A stretch of 64,000 nucleotides of DNA, taken from assembly GCA_965214375.1 (NCBI GenBank), contig OZ243947.1, forward strand, positions 1,240,001-1,304,000, given 5' to 3'. Each line of letters starts with the position of its first letter. Position 1 is the stretch's first letter. The position numbers and the translations under genes were made by a program. Source of the DNA: Endobugula sp965214375 (GTDB taxonomy: Bacteria; Pseudomonadota; Gammaproteobacteria; Pseudomonadales; Cellvibrionaceae). Below, in pieces: positions 46,128-54,421 of this stretch. The notes below the pieces were generated by a model, which was not told the DNA's origin, searched no databases, and worked only from the letters and a program-made list of their open reading frames with translations.

Positions 46128-47306
46128 TTAAAAATGGCGTTCCAGAACCAGTTTTATATGGTCGTCATCAGAAACGGAGGTTATGGGATCACGGTTATCT
46201 GGTGCATGGAAAAACTGACCTTCAAGAGCAATCGTCCAATAGTCATTTAAACGACGCGAGGCTTCCACCAAAAAGCTGTTGGAATAGAAGTCAGCATCGT
46301 AAGATAGCCCTGCTAATAATGCGGTGTCACTGGCATCATTAAACGTCAGGCGCAGCCCCATATACAGGTCATTCTGCGCTGCTCCACCCGCAGTATCTCG
46401 CTCATCCCAACCATATTCGAGCAACACGCCAAGATCCATAAAAGAGTCATTAATGCCGTAAACGGTATACTCAAACCCCGCCTGCGTGGCTACATAATCA
46501 TCTTGATGGCTGTGTTTATGCAATGCTTCAAACTTCCACAACCAGTTGTCTACGGTCGCCTGCAGGTCCACCCCTGTTTGTGTCACCTGTTGATAAAACG
46601 GAATCAAGCGGTTATTCCCGCTGGGCTGTAATAAGGGGTCACGATCAGTGCCATCAAACAGATAAACCCCAAGATCAAATACACCCACCGAGTGACTCCA
46701 GCGCAGGGCATAGTCAATATACTTTTCTTGATCGGAGGATTCATAAGTAGCACTCTGCTCGTCAACAATGCGCTCACTGCGAAAACGCCCTGAAGGACCC
46801 GCCAATGTCCGTTCACGAAATCCGGGGAGCACAAACAGGTCAATAATCCCCCAATCATTCACACGGGATAAATGAAACATGGGTTGGCCTAGTTTCTCTT
46901 CGCCATCCAGCGCATCGACACTATCCGTCTGATTAATCACATCCACTAGGTGGTTAAACTCGGTAACGCCCCAGAAAACTTTTTGAATACCCGCACGCCA
47001 CTCCCAATCACCAGATACATGTAACCAGGAGAGTTCGCGAATATCACCCCGAGAACGCTCGGCATCATGCTCATCAACTCGTACAAAGGGAATAAAGGTA
47101 ATACTACTATTACCTTCATTCCATTCACGATAAAACTCGGGAGCCACCGCTAAAGACATAGCGTTGCGGTATTCTTGCCCTGCAAACCTGCCATTATCGT
47201 TAAAGAATGTCGCTTCCAGTTCAAGGTGTCCTGCAATCTCGATATCATTTGCCTGTGCCACAGACGCAAGGCCTGCCGTCAATATGAACAGTAATCGTTT
47301 TAACAT
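46128..47306 (-). CDS. Outer membrane beta-barrel protein of the MMPL/LolA-like operon
   Basis: A 392-residue protein with a signal peptide (MLKRLLFILTAGLASVAQA). The mature chain alternates polar and aromatic residues as beta-barrels do (EIAGHLELEATFFND, WEWRAGIQKVFWGVTEFNHL, NDLYMGLRLTFNDAS) and ends in phenylalanine (LVLERHF), the signature for BAM-mediated insertion. It may form the outer-membrane part of a transport route with the MMPL pump and LolA-like protein upstream. The specific cargo is unknown. It follows the LolA-like gene by 10 bp. Confidence 0.75.
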   Translation of the reverse strand: MLKRLLFILTAGLASVAQANDIEIAGHLELEATFFNDNGRFAGQEYRNAMSLAVAPEFYREWNEGNSSITFIPFVRVDEHDAERSRGDIRELSWLHVSGDWEWRAGIQKVFWGVTEFNHLVDVINQTDSVDALDGEEKLGQPMFHLSRVNDWGIIDLFVLPGFRERTLAGPSGRFRSERIVDEQSATYESSDQEKYIDYALRWSHSVGVFDLGVYLFDGTDRDPLLQPSGNNRLIPFYQQVTQTGVDLQATVDNWLWKFEALHKHSHQDDYVATQAGFEYTVYGINDSFMDLGVLLEYGWDERDTAGGAAQNDLYMGLRLTFNDASDTALLAGLSYDADFYSNSFLVEASRRLNDYWTIALEGQFFHAPDNRDPITSVSDDDHIKLVLERHF

Positions 47307-47316
47307 TTTTCTCTAC

Positions 47317-48129
47317 TTATTTGGCACGCTTTAGTGTGTTTTTATTAAAGTCTGCATCACCAAGACCGGTACGAAATTGATAGTCGCCCCAGGTCAAATC
47401 GGTAGACTTTTTCGTTTGATGGTTTTGCATATGCATACCAGTAGCACGCCAATATTTATCCAGATATTGCTTATAGCCTGTTACCATGAGTGTTTTTAAT
47501 AGGCTGTTTCTACGATCATAAAATTCTGTTTTCCAAGGGCGAAATTCCTGATCATCAATCCAGACAAGCTGTCTGGTGTAACCGGAAAATTTATCCACTG
47601 GCACTTGTTCTACTACGTAGCACTGACCACCATCGCATGCATCCTTACGTAAAAAATTGTACGTATATTTATCGACTTCAAATGATGATAAATCTTCATA
47701 CGCAAATTCAGACCCCATAAAAGGCCCCGATTTATTACGTGAAGCAATACGCTTAACGCGCTTTAATGCAGGCAAATACAACCACTGATCGTCCGCACCT
47801 ACCGGATGGGAAAAACTTAAGAAGGCGGTACCTTTAACATCGCGCGGATGGTCAAAAATGTTCAGGCTCTTATCACCATCGTTGTCAACCTCGAGAGTTT
47901 TGGTACGAATTTCTCGCGTACTTTCACGCCCACCAGCCGTCCGCAATACCATTTTCAGACTGGTTTGTGTATCACCCCACCCCAGATCAAGACGCTTGAC
48001 TTCTTGTGCAATCGCTAGCCCTTTGGCAGCAGAATCTTGAATGGCATCAATGTCGGTACTGGCATTGGCGACTACAGCCACTAACAACCATAAAGCACCC
48101 GTAAAATGATTAAGCATTTTCAAGAACAT
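47317..48129 (-). CDS. Outer membrane lipoprotein-sorting (LolA-like) protein
   Basis: A 270-residue exported protein with a signal peptide (MLNHFTGALWLLVAVVANAS). The mature protein has blocks of the LolA-like family that accompanies RND exporters: GWGDTQTSLKMVLRTAGG, FLSFSHPVGADDQWLYLPAL and RNKSGPFMGSEFAYEDLSSF, and the end reads TKKSTDLTWGDYQFRTGLGD. Members are thought to carry hydrophobic cargo through the periplasm; here that is inference. The start ATG 48129 has GAGGA 8 bases upstream, and it overlaps the stop of the pump gene by 20 bp, so translation is coupled. Confidence 0.8.
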   Translation of the reverse strand: MFLKMLNHFTGALWLLVAVVANASTDIDAIQDSAAKGLAIAQEVKRLDLGWGDTQTSLKMVLRTAGGRESTREIRTKTLEVDNDGDKSLNIFDHPRDVKGTAFLSFSHPVGADDQWLYLPALKRVKRIASRNKSGPFMGSEFAYEDLSSFEVDKYTYNFLRKDACDGGQCYVVEQVPVDKFSGYTRQLVWIDDQEFRPWKTEFYDRRNSLLKTLMVTGYKQYLDKYWRATGMHMQNHQTKKSTDLTWGDYQFRTGLGDADFNKNTLKRAK

Positions 48130-50500
48130 GGGTATTTTCCTCTTGAGTCTTTTGTTGAGAAGATGTGTTTATTTCAGGGTTTACTTTGCCGGATGTATCA
48201 TCCTTATTCTCACCGTCCAGTTTCATTAACAACGGCGGTAGAAACAGAAAATCAACAATCAAAGCAATAACAATCGTAATTGCTGTCAGCAAGCCCATAT
48301 CCGCATTAATTTTAAAACTGGATTGTGCCAACACCATAAAACCTGCCGCCAATACCAACGTGGTAATTAACAGGGCTCGCCCTACACTATTAAAGGCATA
48401 GAGTACCGCAGCAATACTGTCTTTATTTTTTTCACGACGTGCGCGCAAATATTTACTGAGAAAATGTACGGTATCGTCGACAACAATCCCCAATGTCATA
48501 CCCATAACCACAGATAAGCCTAAACCAACCTGACCATCAATAAAGAACCACAAACCAAACCCTATGGCCGCAGGAACGAGATTAGGAATCAAGCTAATTA
48601 AGCCAAACTTCACCGATCGCAACGCAATACCCAACAAGACTGAAATCAGTATCAGAGCAATCGTGGTACCTAGCAACATAGAGGTAATATTACGTTGCCC
48701 AATATAGGCAAACATCAAGGTAGGGCTTGCCAGCGTTACCGTATATTGTGGTGCATTTTCAGCAAACCATTGTGTGACTTTCTGCTCCAAATCAATATTT
48801 TGTGTACTGGTCAGATTCTTAGTGGTCACTACAATACGCGTTGACGCTTTATCCACATCTAACTGATTATTGAGATCCAAGCCATAAGGCAAAGATAATT
48901 CATACAATAATAAGTATTGTGCCGATAATTCACGATCCTGAGGTAAACGATAGTACGCCGGATCATCGCCATGCATATTTTTATTTAAGCGACGCATCAC
49001 ATCTGAAAGGATATTGACGTTATCGGTCTCTGGCTGTTCGCGCATCCAATCACTGAAATCTGCTAACACTTGCAAGTACTCCGGTTTATTAATACCCCCG
49101 GACTCTCGACTGTGAACTTCAATCTCTTGCGTCATAATTCCCGATAAATTCTCTTCCATAAAATCAGACGACTGACGAAAATCAACCGTTTTATCAAAGT
49201 AATTAACAAAATTATCATTGAGTTCATTTTGTGGCACAAACAAGACGAGAGTACAAATAATCAAAGCAAAGGCAGGTAATAATTTGCGGCGATGCTCAAT
49301 CACAATATCACCTAATTGACCCATATAGTTTTTTTGTACGACATCTGTCTGAGGCTTTACGCGCACAGGTAAAATACTTAACATCGCTGGGAATAAGGTC
49401 ACTGAAAAGACAAAGGCCAGCATCACACCCATCGCCACAATATTACCCAGATCGGCAAACGGTGGTGAATCCGAAAAATTCATACTTAAGAAACCAATAG
49501 CCGTAGTAATACTGGTTAAAAATATAGGCTGCAAATTAACCCGTAAACTTTCTTTAATAGCGTCTTTTTTACTCACTCCACGGCGCATTTCATAAAGCAT
49601 TGTCGCCAGCACATGAATACAGTCGGCCACCGCCAATGTCAGAATAACCGTCGGAGCACTGGCAGAAGGCCCCGTCAAATAAAACCCCATCCAACCTGCT
49701 AAACCCATCGTGGCGACAATAGAAAACAGCACGATAAACACCGTGGAAATACTGCCCGTAATACTTCGCAGCAGAAAAATCATCACCACAGCAACCACAA
49801 GAAACATCAGCGGCACTAATGTAGCATTGTCTTCTAATGAAGATTCACTAAAGGCATTATTCATGATCACCATGCCGGTAAGATAAATATCCACTTCGGG
49901 ATAATTAGCCAGTATATCCGCCTTAATTTCACGGACTTTGGTGACTACTTCCGGCAACTCTGTCACAGGATCAATACCCGGTAATTGAATCGTCGCATTG
50001 ACCATGGTGACATTGGCATCATACGCAATTAAGCGCTTATAGAGGGTGGGTTCAGCCAGAATAATATCGTTAAGCTGCTGCATGTTTTTTTCAGGTAAGG
50101 TCTCAATCTCCAACACCAAGTCTTCAACGATTAAGTTATCACCGTCGGCAACGGTATGCTGATAATTGGTAATTGAATCAACACGGCTGGCATAAGGAAT
50201 CTGCCACGATGCTTCTGTCAAACGGTGAACGGCCTCCAACGTTTTTTCAGAAAACACCTCTCCTGTTTTTGGCGCCACGACAAAAGCCACATTGTCATTT
50301 TTGGTGAAAGTGGTTTGCATATCCTCAAAGGCGGTCAGTTGCGGATTTTTATCCGAAAAGAACACACGATAATCAGATTTAAATGTCAGTTTGGAGGCAC
50401 CGTAGGCTGACAAAAAAATCAGGGCGACCATGGTAAAAATAACCCATAGTGGCCGTCGGATTACAAAGTCAAAACACTGCTCTTTTATCTGTTGCTGCAT
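48110..50500 (-). CDS. MMPL/RND superfamily transporter
   Basis: A 796-residue protein with two repeats of six membrane helices and large periplasmic loops, like MMPL, HpnN and patched-type RND proteins. The proton-relay motifs are in the fourth helix of each half: LAVADCIHVLATMLYEMRRG and GMTLGIVVDDTVHFLSKYLR. The first periplasmic helix follows FVIRRPLWVIFTMVALIFLS. These proteins move lipids or other hydrophobic compounds. The adjacent TetR, LolA-like and barrel genes make a likely envelope lipid export or remodelling unit. The substrate cannot be inferred from the sequence. Confidence 0.9.
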   Translation of the reverse strand: MQQQIKEQCFDFVIRRPLWVIFTMVALIFLSAYGASKLTFKSDYRVFFSDKNPQLTAFEDMQTTFTKNDNVAFVVAPKTGEVFSEKTLEAVHRLTEASWQIPYASRVDSITNYQHTVADGDNLIVEDLVLEIETLPEKNMQQLNDIILAEPTLYKRLIAYDANVTMVNATIQLPGIDPVTELPEVVTKVREIKADILANYPEVDIYLTGMVIMNNAFSESSLEDNATLVPLMFLVVAVVMIFLLRSITGSISTVFIVLFSIVATMGLAGWMGFYLTGPSASAPTVILTLAVADCIHVLATMLYEMRRGVSKKDAIKESLRVNLQPIFLTSITTAIGFLSMNFSDSPPFADLGNIVAMGVMLAFVFSVTLFPAMLSILPVRVKPQTDVVQKNYMGQLGDIVIEHRRKLLPAFALIICTLVLFVPQNELNDNFVNYFDKTVDFRQSSDFMEENLSGIMTQEIEVHSRESGGINKPEYLQVLADFSDWMREQPETDNVNILSDVMRRLNKNMHGDDPAYYRLPQDRELSAQYLLLYELSLPYGLDLNNQLDVDKASTRIVVTTKNLTSTQNIDLEQKVTQWFAENAPQYTVTLASPTLMFAYIGQRNITSMLLGTTIALILISVLLGIALRSVKFGLISLIPNLVPAAIGFGLWFFIDGQVGLGLSVVMGMTLGIVVDDTVHFLSKYLRARREKNKDSIAAVLYAFNSVGRALLITTLVLAAGFMVLAQSSFKINADMGLLTAITIVIALIVDFLFLPPLLMKLDGENKDDTSGKVNPEINTSSQQKTQEENTHVLENA

Positions 50501-50528
50501 ACACCACTCCTATTTTTATTGTACAAAA

Positions 50529-50543
50529 ATGACGAATCGTCAT
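50529..50543. promoter_or_regulatory. Predicted TetR operator upstream of the MMPL pump
   Basis: ATGACGAATCGTCAT is a perfect 15-bp palindrome centred 36 bp before the pump start codon. A near copy, ATGACGAAACGTCAA, sits upstream of tetR at 51400-51414. The pair of identical half-sites strongly suggests one regulator for both genes. Confidence 0.7.
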
Positions 50544-50552
50544 AAAAAACTC

Positions 50553-50579
50553 AAAAAAAACAACGCAATACGTTGTTTT
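50553..50579 (-). terminator. Intrinsic terminator after tetR
   Basis: On the minus strand AAAACAACG and CGTTGTTTT form a 9-bp stem with loop TATTG, followed by a run of T. It ends the tetR message before the pump operator, so the pump operon needs its own promoter. Confidence 0.7.
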
Positions 50580-50600
50580 CATTATTCACAATTCACTGTA

Positions 50601-51347
50601 TCAGGACTGCAAATCAAGCCCCTGTTGTAATAGACTGGAGACTTCTTCCTGAAAGACATCCGTTTTTAGATACTGTAAAAACTCATCAGGGTGACGCTGG
50701 CTACGCCGCCAGCCTAAGCCATCCATCACTACATCACCATGCGCTATCACACGATTTTCCAGCATCATACCCGTTGTCGTACTACAGGCTGTTTCGCCAT
50801 TGAGTAATAAGCCAATCGTGCCAAACGACATCGCCCACATAGAAAATGACACCTGTTTGGAATCAACACCTTCTGCAAGCGTCAATTCTTGATGAGTAAT
50901 CGCGTCATCAATTACACCACAAATAATGCCAAACAACTCAGCATCAACACGATCATGCTCTTCGCGTCTGGCAGGTGAAGCCTTTTCAAACATCTCGGTC
51001 TTGGCATGCATCACTAGAGTAAAATGTTGGGGCGATATCAATACAGATAACATATAAGCAAAACCAATCGCCGTCATCTGTTCTCGACAAGATGCATCAG
51101 CAATCGACACCGCCCGCGCAAATAATTCGGACACCCGTTTCATATTGCGATTACATAAACCAGCAAACACATCTTCCTTGGAAGAAAAATGGTTATATAC
51201 CGTTCCCTTAGAATAACTGACACTACCCACCAACTTATCCATCGTTAACGCCACGACACCCTGCGTTGAAATAATATCCAGCGCACAATCCAACAGCTCA
51301 TTTTCACGAGCCTGTAGCGCAGCTTTATCAATAAAACGTGGACACAT
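50601..51347 (-). CDS. TetR-family transcriptional regulator
   Basis: A 248-residue regulator with the N-terminal TetR helix-turn-helix (DIISTQGVVALTMDKLVGSV, SYSKGTVYNHFSSKEDVFAG). The C-terminal ligand-binding domain is not specific. It lies directly before the pump operon, separated by a terminator. Both its own upstream region and that of the pump carry a TGACGA palindrome. TetR proteins usually repress the linked genes until a hydrophobic ligand binds, and this is the likely mode here. Confidence 0.88.
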   Translation of the reverse strand: MCPRFIDKAALQARENELLDCALDIISTQGVVALTMDKLVGSVSYSKGTVYNHFSSKEDVFAGLCNRNMKRVSELFARAVSIADASCREQMTAIGFAYMLSVLISPQHFTLVMHAKTEMFEKASPARREEHDRVDAELFGIICGVIDDAITHQELTLAEGVDSKQVSFSMWAMSFGTIGLLLNGETACSTTTGMMLENRVIAHGDVVMDGLGWRRSQRHPDEFLQYLKTDVFQEEVSSLLQQGLDLQS

Positions 51348-51399
51348 AAGTACGAATCAATGTCCTGAATCAGAAAGGTGGCGCCATTACAACAGATAA

Positions 51400-51414
51400 A
51401 TGACGAAACGTCAA
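51400..51414. promoter_or_regulatory. Predicted TetR operator upstream of tetR
   Basis: ATGACGAAACGTCAA contains the palindrome TGACG-AAA-CGTCA and matches the site at 50529-50543 in 13 of 15 bases. It is 53-67 bp upstream of the tetR start, consistent with autoregulation. Confidence 0.65.
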
Positions 51415-51422
51415 ATATATAA

Positions 51423-52229
51423 TTAACTGTCTTGGCGGTGTTTTATACGACGCAAGTTGACGCCAATCATTGCGCCAATGAGTAATAGCGCCATACCGAA
51501 CCACTGCGCGGCATATCCATAATTGACGGCAGGTCCCCGAGCAGCCGGCTTCCATACTCGCGCATAACCATAGGGAAGGTCTTGTGCTGATTGTAACACT
51601 CTAGGCACAAGTTCAAGTTGCAGCAATGCTGATAGTTTAGGAAAGTCTTCTTCTTGGATTAAAACCGGCCACTGTGCATGTTCTGGATTGACATCAAGCA
51701 CCCGAAAGTCACCACTTTTATCTAGAATTTCGCGCTGAAAATCTGCCAGCCGTGGTGGCGGTATGACGGCAAACCCTTTCACAGCTTGTCTACTTGACAT
51801 CCCTTGTGGAGGAGATAAATTCGGCTTCTTGCCCGGTGAGGGCGGCAACCAACCGCGGCTGACCAAAATTGCTTGCCCCGGAGCGAATACCATAGGCACT
51901 AACACTTCATAACCGGAAACAGTGTTATGCACTTGGTTCTCCAATAAAAATTGTCGTGACCAATCGATTTCACCTTTTACTTCAGTTCGCACAAGCGATA
52001 CTTCCCTGTCATTTATTTCCATATCAGTAATCGATACAGGAGGCTGCGTTAACACCACTGCAAGATTTTTCATCGCCTGTTCGCGCTCAGCAGCACGATC
52101 CAGTTGCCATAGCCCAAGGCGAGCCAATAAAGGCACAAAAATTAATACCAAAAGAATCCACCACAACGACAAAGAAAACTCAAATCGCTCTGATCGAAAG
52201 TGAATAAGGGGTTTTTTCCAAAAAGACAT
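51423..52229 (-). CDS. SURF1 family protein (cytochrome oxidase assembly)
   Basis: A 268-residue membrane protein with an N-terminal helix (WWILLVLIFVPLLARLGLWQ) and a C-terminal helix (YAAQWFGMALLLIGAMIGVN), enclosing a periplasmic domain. SURF1 signatures are LGLWQLDRAAERE, the block SRGWLPPSPGKKPN and the NYGYAAQWF ending. The family helps insert heme into cytochrome c oxidase. No other oxidase assembly gene is nearby. In gammaproteobacteria it is normally next to coxIII/ctaA, so its place here beside murJ is unusual. Confidence 0.85.
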   Translation of the reverse strand: MSFWKKPLIHFRSERFEFSLSLWWILLVLIFVPLLARLGLWQLDRAAEREQAMKNLAVVLTQPPVSITDMEINDREVSLVRTEVKGEIDWSRQFLLENQVHNTVSGYEVLVPMVFAPGQAILVSRGWLPPSPGKKPNLSPPQGMSSRQAVKGFAVIPPPRLADFQREILDKSGDFRVLDVNPEHAQWPVLIQEEDFPKLSALLQLELVPRVLQSAQDLPYGYARVWKPAARGPAVNYGYAAQWFGMALLLIGAMIGVNLRRIKHRQDS

Positions 52230-52267
52230 AACCGTTTATCCTGTATACACTCTAATAGTAGTACCCA

Positions 52268-53869
52268 CTACAGGTGTCTAAAGTGAATGAAGCGCAACCC
52301 GACAACCAATAACATAGCAACATAAACCATTAGTCCGGCACCGCACACAAGCGCCATGTTACCTGCACGTTCCCAGACACTCAGGATTGACCAATCGGGA
52401 GTCCAATACAGGAGCGCCAGTAACACGATAGCCATCACACTATTGGCAAAGGTAATACGCCCTAAAAATACCCACCAACCCGCCTTAGGTTGATATACCC
52501 TTGATGTACGTAAACCTCTCAATAAAAGACCAGCATTCACAAACGCCGATAGCGCTGTTGCTAATGCCAGACCTACATGCCCTATTTGCCACAAGTAATG
52601 AAAGGGAATCACCAGAATCAGGTTAAAGACCATATTTAATGCCATGGCGATAATACCGATTTTGACCGGTGTTTTCGTGTCCTGACGCGAGAAATATCCC
52701 GGAGCCAGAACCTTGATTAGCATAAAGGCTAACAAGCCCAAGGCGTAAGCTTTCAGACTGAAAGACGCCATCAACGTATCGTGTGAGGTCGTTTTTCCAT
52801 ATTCAAACAATACCGTCAAAATCGGTTGTGCTAAAACCACTAAGGCGACAGTAGCAGGCATCGCAATCAATAAAATCAGGCGCAAGGCCCAATCCATCGT
52901 ATCGGAGAACTGTTGCTTGTTTTCACTGACATACTGGCGCGATAGACTGGGTAGTATGACCGTCCCTATAGCAATAGCAAAAGTTCCCAGAGGTAATTCC
53001 ACCAAACGATCCGAGTAGTAAAGCCAAGACACACTACCTGTCGGTAAAAAGGAGGCCAACACGGTATCCAGTAAGAGATTAATCTGGGAAACGGATACAC
53101 CAAAAATAGATGGCGCCATTAACAATAAGACTTTTTTAACACCGGGATCTTTAAAATCCACCTTGGGGTTTGGCAATAAATGCATTTGCCATAAGAAGGG
53201 AATTTGAAAGGCTAATTGTACGGCTCCGGCAGCTAACACCCCCCACGCTAACGCCATGACTGGCTGAGCAAAGTAAGGACTCGCCCATAATGCGGCGGTA
53301 ATCAAACAGAAATTTAATAATACCGGAGTCAATGCTGGCACCGCAAAACGGTCATAACTGTTCAGAATCGAGCCTGCAAACCCAGTAAGAGAAATCAGCA
53401 GCAGATAAGGAAAGGTTATCCGCAACATATCCTGTGTTAAAGCAAACTTGTACGGGTCATCCCAAAAACCCGGTGCAAAAAGGGTGGTCACTACAGGTGC
53501 ACCAATCACAACAAGTAGGGTTAATAATAGTAAGGTCAACCCCAAACAGCCACAGACTCGATCGATCAGTCCTTTAACGGCCTCTACCGACCCTTTCTCG
53601 CGGTATTCTGACAACACTGGCACAAAGGCCTGAGCAAAGGCTCCCTCAGCAAACAGACGTCGCAAAAAGTTGGGAATCTTAAACGCCACAAAAAAAGCAT
53701 CGGCACCCGCCTGCGCACCAATAGTATGTGCGAACACCACATCGCGCGCCAACCCCAAGACTCGGGACAACATCGTCATTGAGCTCACAATAACGCCCGA
53801 TTGCATTAAACCACGGCGCCTTTTGGGTGGATTATTACCAGATTGTGTAGAAGATTCTTCTGTCACCAA
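52268..53869 (-). CDS. murJ: Lipid II flippase MurJ (MviN)
   Basis: A 533-residue polytopic membrane protein that exports lipid II for peptidoglycan synthesis. Conserved blocks are SSMTMLSRVLGLARDVVFAH, FKIPNFLRRLFAEGAFAQAF, DRLVELPLGTFAIAIGTVIL and SLKAYALGLLAFMLIKVLAP. About 14 hydrophobic segments are present. The gene lies in the conserved ribF-murJ-rpsT neighbourhood, but several kb of other genes separate it from ribF here. rpsT is divergent. Confidence 0.96.
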   Translation of the reverse strand: MVTEESSTQSGNNPPKRRRGLMQSGVIVSSMTMLSRVLGLARDVVFAHTIGAQAGADAFFVAFKIPNFLRRLFAEGAFAQAFVPVLSEYREKGSVEAVKGLIDRVCGCLGLTLLLLTLLVVIGAPVVTTLFAPGFWDDPYKFALTQDMLRITFPYLLLISLTGFAGSILNSYDRFAVPALTPVLLNFCLITAALWASPYFAQPVMALAWGVLAAGAVQLAFQIPFLWQMHLLPNPKVDFKDPGVKKVLLLMAPSIFGVSVSQINLLLDTVLASFLPTGSVSWLYYSDRLVELPLGTFAIAIGTVILPSLSRQYVSENKQQFSDTMDWALRLILLIAMPATVALVVLAQPILTVLFEYGKTTSHDTLMASFSLKAYALGLLAFMLIKVLAPGYFSRQDTKTPVKIGIIAMALNMVFNLILVIPFHYLWQIGHVGLALATALSAFVNAGLLLRGLRTSRVYQPKAGWWVFLGRITFANSVMAIVLLALLYWTPDWSILSVWERAGNMALVCGAGLMVYVAMLLVVGLRFIHFRHL

Positions 53870-53975
53870 AGTCGCCTGTTAGCTGTTTAGAGCGCGAGTT
53901 TACTGGATATAAAGCCAATACACCATTTTACGACGCTTTTGTGCCTATTGTGATGCAATTGTAGAGATAATCTTC

Positions 53976-54004
53976 TTGACATCCCGACGTTTACTGGCAT
54001 AATT
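53976..54004 (+). promoter_or_regulatory. rpsT promoter
   Basis: A perfect TTGACA (53976-53981) lies 16 bp before CATAAT (53998-54003). It is about 80 bp upstream of rpsT, in the 215-bp divergent region with murJ. Confidence 0.7.
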
Positions 54005-54084
54005 TCGCACCCTAAATTACCGGTCTGTCGGTCATACTTCGATAGCCCACTACCGAATACAGTTAAATATATAGGAGCAATGCG

Positions 54085-54351
54085 GTGGCAAACTCACCTC
54101 AAGCCAAAAAACGTGCCCTTCAAAACGAAAAAGCACGCAAGCACAACGCCAGCCTGCGTTCTATGACACGCACTTATATCAAGAAAGTTATCGCTGCAGT
54201 CAATGCAGGTGATGCAGAAGCCGCAAAAAATGCTTATGCCGAGGCAGTACCGGCCATTGATAAGCTAGCTAACAAAGGCATTATCCATAAAAACAAAGCT
54301 GCTCGTCATAAGAGCCGCTTAAATAGCAAATTGAAGGCTTTAGCCGCCTAA
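54085..54351 (+). CDS. rpsT: 30S ribosomal protein S20
   Basis: The 88-residue basic protein starts with GTG at 54085 (ANSPQAKKRALQNEKARKHN), preceded by AGGAG with 8 bases spacing. The S20 body is typical: SLRSMTRTYIKKVIAAVNAG and LANKGIIHKNKAARHKSRLN. It binds 16S rRNA. Non-AUG starts for rpsT are known (UUG in E. coli, used in autoregulation). The next genes are convergent. Confidence 0.97.
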   Translation: MANSPQAKKRALQNEKARKHNASLRSMTRTYIKKVIAAVNAGDAEAAKNAYAEAVPAIDKLANKGIIHKNKAARHKSRLNSKLKALAA

Positions 54352-54371
54352 TTTGCTGTTTGATATTAGCG

Positions 54372-54400
54372 AAAAAAACCCCTGTTAAGGGGCTTTTTTT
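54372..54400. terminator. Bidirectional intrinsic terminator
   Basis: CCCCT-GTTA-AGGGG is flanked by seven A upstream and seven T downstream, so it can end rpsT on the plus strand and the adhesin message on the minus strand. Confidence 0.85.
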
Positions 54401-54421
54401 ATGCAGGCAAATCCTTAGACA

